In this document: piece after piece, positions 14,401 to 26,400 of the stretch
How positions within the stretch are numbered: position 1 is the first letter of the stretch
Layout of the letters: every line of letters begins with the position of its first letter
From: Pycnopodia helianthoides
Taxonomy: Eukaryota > Echinodermata > Asteroidea > Forcipulatida > Asteriidae
Reading direction: 5' to 3'
NCBI GenBank assembly: GCA_032158295.1
Contig: CM063252.1
Span: 19,488,036 to 19,552,035, forward strand
DNA: 64,000 nucleotides
The notes under the pieces: generated by a model
The model's input: only the letters and a program-made list of their open reading frames with translations
What the model was told of the DNA's origin: nothing
Database searches by the model: none
Position numbers and translations under genes: made by a program

Positions 14401-17400
14401 TTGTTTAATGACCACGGCTCTGTGCAGTAATATTTTGGGGGAACTTCTGAAATAAATTGTTTTTAAAATACCCTGACTAAACAAAGTGAAGACAATAAAT
14501 GCTCTCTTTAAATGCACCAAGAATTTTTGTTCTCTTTTGAGTCGGCCAATTAATTCCCAAATGCTTACTACAATGGTAAACAATGTGGCAAGCCTATCGA
14601 TCTCTTGTTATCCTCCTTTATACAACAAAAGGACGAAGGTCTGGAACTAGGGATTACACAATAACTCAAAGAAAATGGGAGATTTTGAGCATGTATCCCA
14701 ATACCCTTTGGCCCTCTTTGAATAAGGGAACAGAAGCATAGCATGCTACACAATGGAATGTCTGGGCGTATAAAGATGCCAATTGGTGTTGACCTCATAC
14801 CAAAACCACAACAATTCTGGGTGTAACAAAAAAGTTTTGCGTAAATCTGTGCCTTCCAGCGTTAACTGGTTAATTTCTCTTAAAGGGAAAAAATAATGGC
14901 ATTTGGTTTTGAAAGACAACAACATTCATGATTTATCATCCAGTTTTGTTTAAGATGAGAGAAATTTCAAATGTGCAAATTTATCAGAGTGTTCTTGGAA
15001 GCCTGTACTCTCCTAAAAGCTACTGTCCTTGAGCACCTGGATTGCATTGCACTGTAGGCACTGAGTCAAGTTTGCAATTAAAGTTCCAGGGTGACATTCA
15101 TAGTTCTGAGATAAATGGGAGCAAGTATTACAACTAAGGGACTTTTGATGAACACATAATTGATAATTTGGAACTATATCTTGTGTAAATGATCAGGGCG
15201 GGATATTGATGCATACGCAAGAGGCAATTTGTGGCAAGGAGGGTTGGACTATAACCACGGAACAGGACACGGTATTGGGCATTTCCTCAATGTTCATGAA
15301 GGTATGTAGAATTCATGGTTTCTATGTATAACAGGATTCAAGTGTCACCTTGGGAAATAGCACTCCACACTAATGCTGAAAATAGAAGCCAAGTACCCGA
15401 ATCTCGGACAAACCAGTCAAATTTTACGAACATACGCACGCGTACATGTGTCCAAGTTTTATGTTTACTCGCGTGTACTGACTATACTGCCAGTGAAGTT
15501 TTGCGCATCGATGATGCGGTGATTGTGTAAGTGGTGGAATGTATGTCCGACAGCCGGGTACTTGCCGAGCAAAATTGTGACTTCATTAGTGCGGAATGCT
15601 ATTGTGGATTCTGATAATTTACTAATGATGAGATATAACATTGGTTTTGAATGGGTATATTCAGTTCAATACTCCAGACAAAGTCCTCTCCAAAATGTAA
15701 CTGAAACGCATTGAGGATTAAGGAACAATTATTGACAGTATTTTGGATGCTGTTCTTTACATCACATGCATGATAAAGCATTGTATACTCAGTACTTTTC
15801 AAATCTTGAGAAAAAGGGGATTGGATAATCATGGACAAGGTTGACATTGAAAGGGAACAGCAAGGGAAAAGGGATGTGTTTATGACAAATGAGACCATTG
15901 ACATCACTCACCCTTTTTTCATGAAAGAAAGTGATATTTCCTCCGTGAATATGTCCCGACTTTTTCTAATGGTTCCTAAAAAGAAAACAAAACAAAGAAA
16001 ATGCACATTAATAATCATTATGCAAATACAGGCGAAACTTTTGACCAATCAAAACACACAAGCAGACAATATTGTGGATTTTCATTGCAAGTAACTGTAT
16101 TAAAATGCTATCTTTAATGTGAATACTTTGGAGCATCACAATTTGACATTAATTGATCCCTCTAAAAGTAAAAAAGTAACATCATAACTAAAGAGCTTGG
16201 CAGACGGAATTCCCAAATAAACGATGTCAGGGGTCGATTTCACAAAACTCTTCCTAATTTAGGACTAGTCCTAGGCAATGCTAAGAGATAGGACTAGTCT
16301 TAAGTAACTGGTCTTAACTTAAGACTAGTCCTATCTCTTAGCATTGCCTAGGACTAGTCCTAAGTTAGGAAGAGTTTTGTGAAATCGACCCCTGGTACCA
16401 TGTCTTCTTCAATCACAAGTAAACACTGACTTAGAATTCCTCAGACTAAACGCAGCGTTGCATTGTCACATAAATCGGGGCAAGCTTTTGCAGCGCAACC
16501 TCTATATCTCCTTGTGCCACAGTACATACCATTGAGAATTGTGTGTGGGTGTTTGTTGTCTCTTTTATGCAACTATTAGACAAACCTTTCTCCTGGTTAT
16601 GTGACACAGCAACACTGGATGTAGTCTGGGGAATTCAAATTGAGCACCAATTGTGACTGAACAAGGCAGTGTACCAGACATCATTCAAAGGCATTGGAAA
16701 GCCCTCTAATAATGTCAGTTTCAATGTTACTTGAACCAAATTGTGGTAAGAACTGATAGCATCAATTTATTTGGGACAGTGCAATGATATAGCACTTTTA
16801 CCCCTACGGCCAGATTTGGGTAATAACCATTCTATTTACCTCAGGTTTGTGTGTATATTATGTACCTTTTTGAATTTATGAAGAGTTCTATTCAACCACT
16901 ATGTTGAGATAAAACACAGAAAAACTTGTTTGAAAATGTTTTAAAGGATTGAACAGAATGAGTGAATGATCTGTTTTTATCAATGGCATATTAAGATGCT
17001 GTTGTTGTTGTTTTTTGTTCTACAATTGTTTTCTTCCATTAAACATCTTTTATTTTAGTAGGCCTATGTCCTTCATGCTTTCATTTTCAGATCATAAATA
17101 AAAAAGGCATTTTTTCCCCCTTAAATACATTGTGCAATTATTCAGATTGTTGCTTATGTCCAGGCCTGGAATAGACCCTTCCCATGAAATATGTAAATTA
17201 CATTCACGCATGCGTACAGACGCTGATGGTTGGCAAACGCCATAGAGTTGTGCACAAGGCAGACGCACAAACGCATGTGCGCCACGCCACCATCAGTCCC
17301 ATGCAAAAAGGCGCGATGTTCACTAATTTTGCCCACCAGTAGGGAGAGTGCGCACGCGCGATGTTCAATTTGCATATTTCATGGGAAGGGTCTATTATAC

Positions 17401-20400
17401 GAAGGCCGCAAGGCCTCTATTGCCCAGGTCTTGGCCTTGGTGCCCCTTCCAAAGCCTTTACACTTTTAAATTTTGGAATAGATGGATTGCGCATGACGTC
17501 ATTGACCACCATCTTTGATGAAGAACAATGGAAACATGCACGCGTGTACGCGCTGCGCACAACTCTCAGCCAATGATAGCCTTTCACGCGTACACATTTC
17601 ATCAACGATGGTGGCCAATGCAAGGGGTCTGTGAAGTGCCCTTTCAAAATGAAAATGGCCTTGCCCTTCAAAGATGAAATTCCAGGCCTGTATGTCTCTA
17701 ACATTTTTAAGTACTTTGTATGAGTTTCTACATGTATGGAAACCATGGAGTGCAATGGTCTCAAGTCCAGATAGTGAGCTTAGACCCATCCTTGCAGGTT
17801 ATGAAAGCAGTGTCTGAGTTGGTGGCTTTGTCTACGGCTAGCTCTGGATCACCACGTCAACATGCATTGGAGCATAGGCTGCAATTAGCAATACCCTTAG
17901 CAACAGCAACAGCCGCAACCGCAAATGCGACCTAACACCTAATGTTTCATTGCAAATTAAAGCCAATCTGATTTGACAGGTACATCAGAATTGGTCTCGT
18001 GGAATAAGCAATGAGTGTAGAAAGCCATTATGTCATCATACTACATGAGCATCTTTTTTAGGGGTTAGAAAATAACTATCCTGTTAGTAAGTGATGGCGT
18101 TTTGAAGCCGGTAGTGCAGTGTAAATAAATGGTATACATACATGTTCAAACATGTATACATACATGCTCCCAAACATCAGACTAACCAAAAGGATAGTGA
18201 TTTGTATTATGACATTACATTTGCTATGATTAGCCCAAGTATAGCAAGCTAACAACCATCAAGACTGGCATTCAACCCACATAATGGAACAGTACTTTTT
18301 CATTCAACCTCGTTCTCAGGGTTGATCAATCTCGCTGCGCCATTTTCCCCCCCAGCATTATTCCAGCATGCCTTGCTTCCTCCTAACTCCTGGTATTAAT
18401 TTCAATGTGTGAATATATGGCACATTTAAAATAGGCCTGTAGTCGATCCACTGTACCACAGCTGTGGTAGTCCCCAAAAAAGGCATCAAATCAAAAAGCA
18501 ACTTGTCGCCTGTCATTCTTCTTTGATCTTGTGACATGTCTAACTGTATGCAGTTAAGGGTGGTTGTGTATAAACATGATCTATTTGAAATGAGATTTGC
18601 ATTTTGACAAGCTAGTGTGTACTCAGCTTCCAATAAGTGCCATACAGGTGCTTGAAAGTTTTTAACAGGTGTGCACGCAAATGAGTCGCTATGAGGAGAC
18701 AATCAGCGTTGTTTGTACATCCCTACCAGGGGTTAGTGACAAGAGGTATCGATAAAACTCACTGCCCATTGTAGCAAGGCATGCTTTCCATTTACATCAA
18801 AGATGGTTATATCAGTCTTAGGTGGTTATTTCGTGTATCTATACTCAATTCACTGTGTCAACAATTCACTTTCAAATCAATGAATAAGATACTATAATGC
18901 TATCCTTTAATATTCATCATTGCATCAAGTGCTGAAACTCCAAGTGTTCCCCACTACTAATTAAGTTTATTAATGTAGGTCCAGCCAGGATCAGGATTGG
19001 AGTTAGGGAAGGAGAGAAACCATTACAGACAAATATGTTTCAATCTGATGGTATGTTGAACCCCATCCCGCCTTCTGCCCCCACCCCATGCCTGTCTGAG
19101 TGGTACCAACCCATAACCTCCAAAATGCATGATGCTTTTAACTGGCACATCCATCATTTGCATTTCTTGCCCACCCCGTTTTTGTTTTTGTTTTTACTTT
19201 CTTTTTCACAGTTGTGTGGTAAGTGACACAGTCTACTTATTTTTATTCGCCAAAGTTGTTACTAACAATTTAGTCTTGAGTCAAGACGCTATAACATTGT
19301 GTATTCATCAGCAGTAGAGGGCACTATCATTAGACAACCCACTACTGTACAGTTGCCCAAAAGTCTGATTTATATGTAACAATTAAATAACCCAAAACAG
19401 AGATATGGTGAGCCCTCATTGTCAAATATATTCACCTTTGACTTTTGGGGTAGTAACAAACTGCAACATCTACCTCATGCAGCAAATACCTAACCAATGA
19501 GGTACATGGTACCTACAGAGCCTGCCGACATCCAAGACCAAGGCGTTCTCATAAAACAAAAACACCTTGTCTATCAATACACAACAACTACCACACCTCA
19601 ATTTATACAAATATCCCACTATTAACTTCACAGGACAAAGTTCAAGGTTCAAGGTTCAATTTTAAGGTCTGTCATGTGAAGAGCTTCACGAATCAGTAAA
19701 TGGAGGGTTTTGTTCCTGATATTTTAATTATCAACTGATTTTCACATCAGATCCCATAAATGTTGCCGACTATGAGGGTGAACAGAGTTTACGTTCAAAT
19801 GTGTTTCTTTCAAATGGTATGTATGACTAAAATGACTAAATAGAGACTGAAATGCACTGCTGTGGCTCACATAGTTCTTAACGCATTTACAGATGCTCTT
19901 TAATCCTCTCAATATCCTCTTTTATCCTCTGATTCAACACGCTTGAAACACACTCTTTTCATTTAAAGGCTTTTGAGGGCAATAACTTCTGGGTTGTTTG
20001 ACCAATCTCATAAAAAAATATGCATATATTTTGTTATATGAAAGTTCACTTCATACAAGGCTAAAAGCCACTCTTGGTAAGGGGCTACAAGAAGAAAGTA
20101 TTTCAGATGAAAATAACTTCTTAGGGTTACACACCCAAAGTATCAATCAATCAGACGAGAAGTTTCCATATACACTTACAGACACCGCTCCTGGTTGGAG
20201 GGAAGCAATTATTCTCAATGTAACCCCCAATTACATACATGTATCTAGTCTTAAAGTAAAAAATGTACTCCTTGGGGCAGAGAAGAAAATTGTCCTCACC
20301 TTCAATCATATCAGCAGTTTCTATCCTCACAGATACTAATGCACTCCTAGGTGGAGGGAAGCAAGTTGTACCTACACTCACTCAATCACACACGCAAAGT

Positions 20401-23400
20401 TGATCCACAACGATAAAAGAGCACTCCTGTGGAAAGAGAAGCAAACTTTCTTTATCATATCAGCACTCAATCAAACAAAATATCTATATCCTTGAAGATA
20501 CTGCTCACTAAATATTATCAGTTGAAAGTTTACTCCAAGGTGGAGAGAGGCAAACCCGCCCCAGCAATCAATCACAATAACGATTACTATCCTGGTAAAT
20601 ACCAAACCATTTGAACAGCATTTATCCTCAAAGATGCCTATGCACTTCTGGGTTGAGAGGAGTAAATCTCTCATGGTATCATTATACCAGTCTTCCATTC
20701 TCTTTAATTTCAACCCAAACATATCTTTGGGGTCATTTATTACAACACCAAAAGTTCATAGCCTTTTCTTGGCATGATACAGCAATCAGATTTCACTCTC
20801 AGAGCTTTCTTAAATCCCTAATATCCAGACCAGAAATGCAGGTCACAAGTAAGATGCCATAGAACCCAAACTAAAAGGCATGTTAGCAGGTTGTAGAAGT
20901 CCATGAACAGTACCATCAAGAGGCTGAATGGGGTTGCCTCAATTCTAACTAAGGGTTTCTGTTAAAGAGAGCCTTTTACGTTGATACACAATATTAGCAT
21001 CTTGGCTCCTGACTGCTATCCCCTATGTATTCCTACACCTCATTTTTTCATCCTATCATACTAACACAACAGGTCAAAAGTCGAGGTTCAAGGTTCAACT
21101 TTTAGGCGTCTCATCTGAAAAAATACATGAATCAGTATGCAGAGATTTCTAATCTATTCAAATTGTATTCAAACGTATTTGTAACTTGACAACCTCGGAC
21201 TTATTCTCTCATCACCTGATATCTAAATCAGATCCAATAAATATTCATGACTATGGGGGTGCAGAAAGTTTCCGTTTAAACGCCTTTATTTCAGATGGTA
21301 TGTATGGCTTGAGATTGAAATGCATTGCTGCCGCTCACATTAGAAAATCTTAAAGCCTTCACAGCTGCTCTTAAAAATTTAACAAGCATCTCCATCCTTG
21401 AATCATCTCACACTGTGAATGCTTATTTTAGAGCTTGTGATTCAGCCTGCTTGAACAACTTTCAATTAAATTTTTAACACAAAATTTCTTTAAGGCCTCA
21501 TAATCATTCATTACAGCACCAAAATGTTATAATCAGCTCTTGGCTTGCTACAGCAATAGAAGTAGGTAAGTTCCTAATCCCTAATTTATAGAATAGGAAC
21601 GCAGATAATAACTAGAAATGCACAAGTAAGGTTGCCTTAGAACCCATACTAAAAGGTAAGTTCTGTTAACTCCTTCTATATGCAGGTTGAAGAAGTTCCT
21701 CAACAATAACCATCAAGCTGGGTTGCCTAATAGTGCAAACAACATTTCTCACTTTCAATTTCTCTTTTTTGTGTGTTTTTCCCTCTCTGCTTTTTACAAT
21801 GAATATTTGTAGCCCTGTCATCTTTCCGTTCAAACTTCATTCAATCCAACGGTAAGCCAACACAACAAATTTTACAAACAATTCTATCCCCAAAGAGCTA
21901 ACCTTTGTTATAAACTCCTAGCAAGTGCCCCACGATCGAGTTGATGACTTAAACAGGGCATTAAATCTGGCATAATGGATACCAGGTAACAAATCAGAAC
22001 TGAAGATATGTTTTTTTAGAGCAGTAGACAGTGATGGCCTTTACACTACAAATCTAGTTGATTCTTTTTATTGGGGGGTATTTTTTAAAAAAAGCTCACT
22101 TACAGCATACTGCTCAATACCACTTATCCCCTCCCGAAAAAAGATTTGGTACATGTTTTAATTTTAGACAATCAAATGGACAATTGTACTGTTCTTCCTG
22201 TTATATTGACCACATATCTTTAAAAATCTGGTTTTCTAAATGACCTGTTTTGAACTGAATTAATGTTGAGGTTTGCTATAACCGATAGTAAATCGACGAT
22301 AGTTACTTATGTAGTTCCTGTAATCAACGTATGTATAAATGTTCAAATGACACAAATTCTGCTTCACCAAACAACTATTTGAGAATAATTGGACAAGATC
22401 AATATGAAAACCAAGTTCTGAATGTGGTCTAGTATAACTCACAACATCACTTATCTACTACAAGATGATATGACTGGGTAACAGGTTAACAGGCAAAAAG
22501 TGTGCACAGATTTGTGAGAAGAAAAAAAAGAAGATATAACAAAGAATTGTGTGCAAATGCCACAGAACAATTTTCAGTACTTCTGAAATTACAATGTAAA
22601 ACATACATTTCACAATCAAAGTACTGACAACTTTGCCTCTACAAGATGCCCGGTTATGTACAGTGTTACTCTTTGATATTATTCAGAGGATATCAGGCCT
22701 TGAATTAACCCACGGCAACCACAGCAATTGCTGTGGTGCCCTGTGCTCTTGCTGTGGTGCCCCTTTGGGCAAATTTGCTGTGCCCTTTCAAGAGTTCAAG
22801 GCCTGAGATATTGTGCTTATACTTTACTATTTTAATCAATATCTCCAAGGGTAAACACATGTCATACTAATGAAACATACAGTCATTTCAATTCATTCCT
22901 TGTGTACATTTGATACACGATCCAAAATAAATTATCACTATAAACAACATTATCAATATCGATGTCAAATCATCTTCAATACATTGTCAATATGGATCAA
23001 CACCGTTTATCGATACTTTGAAAATAAACTTGATGTCGTTTTACTTTGAAAAATATTGGGTCTTAATGTTTGGAAAATCCCAACTCTCCAAGTCCAATAA
23101 TCATGATTTCATCCAGTGAGCAAGAATCCTTGTTTCTGATTGTTGTGGGGTATATTTACCTATCCCACTCCTGCATCATGAAAGTTATTCACACATGTAC
23201 ATGCTTACGTCACTCATTTAAAGATAAAAAAATAAAAATATAAAAAATTGTCACTGTTTACCAGCACACATCAACATTCACCAAGACTAATTTATATTTC
23301 AATCTTTCAAGAATATAACATTCTAAAGCTTAAAGGTAGGGTCATACTTTGGTAAGTACTCCAGAAACTAATGGCCATAAAAACTTACTTAACAAGAAGC

Positions 23401-26400
23401 ACTACAGCTGTTGATAGTATACAATATTTTGAGAAAGGAAGCTATATGGTTTCGATAATTTTTCACCCCAAAACATTTGAATCTGAGAAATGACTTATGC
23501 ATGAATCGTTTTCAGGTTTGCGAGGGTTGCTGTCCAATCGCTAATGCTGCGGCAAGAGATGCGGTTGGTACCCGCTGACACCTCGCTGAACATGGATGCA
23601 TTCACGCTCTTGTGAAAAAACTTTCACATGTGACTTTTGATGTATCTTTCTTGATAATTTTGCCAATAAATCAGCGTTATGGTGACAAAAACCAATCTAT
23701 GACCCTTCCTTTAAAGGTTGTAAAACCACCGAACTAAACTGTCAATGTTTACCAGCACACAGCGACATTTACAGAGACTAATGTTCATTTCAACCTTTGA
23801 AGAATGTACCATTCTAAAACTTGATCTTTTTTAAAGTCATACAATAATCTTCCTTTCAAAAACCAATAAAAACACAGAATAAGGATGAAGTGTTAAGATA
23901 ATTGAAATAGAAAAATAGTATTTTGTGCTGTTTTTTTTTTTTTTGCATCTTTGCTAGAGGATTTATTTGTAATCCCATGAAAGCTCATGGATTGAGCCTT
24001 GTTGCTTGTGTGAGAAGGAAAAGTCCTTCCTCTAAGGTAGGATGCAAACAAAAACTTTCTGGGTAAACAAGATATCTATCCATAGTTATCACAATCAAGG
24101 TCAAAAGTCAGCTCAAAGGTCAGCATGCTCAACAGGTAAGCTAATCTTCTCCCAAATGCCACTAGCAAAAATTGCTTTGCTTCATTAGGAGGCAAGTTGT
24201 GTGATGTTTGTGGAAAAAGTCAAACCGGCGCTCTTGTAATATTTTGGAAGTTTCTCTTACCTTATTGGACATCACCAGCTGTGAACTCTTGAATCTTTCA
24301 ATTGTGGAAATGATGTTGAATCTGCAAAAAAAAATACGTTGGGGAAATAAATTTAGAACAAATTTTCTATATTATTCAACTAATAATAACAAATGAAATT
24401 TTAAAGGGTACTAATCTTCCTGAGAATCTTGAGCATGTTATTAAGGATAACCTTTCAACATTTTAATGTTTTTCAACTCTACTGCATCTGGAGTAGCCTT
24501 GATCAAGTTTCTTTTTATTTATTAATACTTTATTGATACTTTTCTTTGCGCGACGCTACCCACCCGAGCTGTGTGCATGTGTCTGTGAGTACTGTACACA
24601 CTGCACTGTGCAGTCAGTGTGCGTGTGCTCTGTTATGACGGCCTCCGCATGCGGACAGTAATACGAGTGCGGATGACCTGCGCACAGTAGTAGTACGGGC
24701 GTCGTGCAATGTGATACACATTACGCACAGTGCTAGTGTACAGTACATGTATAGGTTAAGGTGGGTTTTACTGCATCTTTTTCAAAGTGAAAACAAAAGA
24801 GAAACAAAATTGACTTCATGGTTTGCTCTTAGATATAAATGATAATTTGAGACAGGTTTGTTTACTGCACAACTAACACTCTATTCTTGATCACCAACAT
24901 TTTACTTTGTTTGGTCACTTCTGTCAATTTCCAAAATAAAACACTTCAATCATCGCATTTTCTGAGATCATTTCTTGCACATCACTCTTCATTCATGTAC
25001 TTCATTCATAAACCTAAAACTGTTGTTTGAATTCACTGCAAGTTATTTGATACCACAAGCTTAAACACCTTGTAATAATTAATGATTTACAGCTTTACAT
25101 CTGTCTATAAATTCTGATCTGTCACCATGAAACCCGGACAAAGTTTAAATTTTGAAGTTTTTGATATTTTCAAGATCTCCAGTTCTTTAGCTTTTAAATG
25201 GGTAACTTTTCTCAATGATATCCTGTGAGGGGGATTAAGACACTGAATCATTAACAAGTCAAAATGAGAAAAGAAGCATTTTGTGAAAAAAGTGAAAGTA
25301 CACATAGAATAGAACAAGTTAGGGTTGAACAAAGAAAAATTGACAAGAGCGGGACTTGAACTTGCGACCTCCAGATTAATGTGCTGGCACTCTACCGACT
25401 GAGCCATATAGCCCTAATGTTGGCGGTCTCCCTATATTGTCAATAACTTTGTTCGGGCTGCCAGTCAGAAGCCATTCAACCTGTAACTGTCGCATACCGA
25501 GGGATCAAACCCAAGTTTACAAAACAACCCGTGGGAAGCGAAGCAGAGGGATCACCTTAAGGGGACGCAACTTTTTGTTCCAAATCTCAAGCAATAAACC
25601 ACAAGGTTGTAGTTTATTACTTTCCGGTGAATGGTTTATAGGAGAACAATCAAAATGCTGGAAACTTTGGGCTTCATTTCACAACCTCAGAGGATATTTG
25701 ACTTTATTCTCTACTCATTTCGACCTCAACTCTTTTCAAACAATGTTCAAAAGGGGTTTATAACCATCTTTGTCCTGAACTGGTTATATTTATAGCAGGG
25801 ATGAAATTTGACAATTTGAAAATTCCTGAAAACAGCTTCTGCATGGACCTGGGCTCCCCCTTATTCTAGACCCACAACCTCCCACTTTTGCAATTCATGA
25901 GGTTTACATACTCTGTGCATCACCAGAACAACAAACCTACAGGTTTCCCTTTGTGACTGCTTTACTTTTTCAAGAAAATTTAGAAGCTCAAGGAGATTTT
26001 GAGAAAATAATGAAATCAGATCAAATCCTGAGAAATCCTACACCTGTGAAAGTGTGAGCAGATGAATAACTAAAGATTACAAAGTTATTGAAATCTAAAA
26101 ATCAACCATTCAGGTACTTTTTACAGGAAATGTAGGGCTGGGACTTTGTGTGGGTCTCAGGGTGACTGGCCAAAATTGTTTGGCAAAAATTAATAAACCA
26201 CAAAACAATACTTTGCAATGCTAAGAATTTATTTATGAGAAATTATTTGGCACTAAAGGAGGTTTAAACTCCGAATACCAAAATTTGAGTTCATCACAAG
26301 AATTGTGAAAGCATAGATTCCAGGACAAACTTATTCCACTTGAAAATGTAAAAAGAAAATTATATTGTGAAAAACTATTAAACTTCATGGTTGAAATTAC

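Noticed and set aside
25437..25763. 108-codon plus-strand open frame
   Set aside because: It overlaps the spacer part of the SINE-associated repeat also found at 45.6-45.7 kb, and I found no protein family resemblance.
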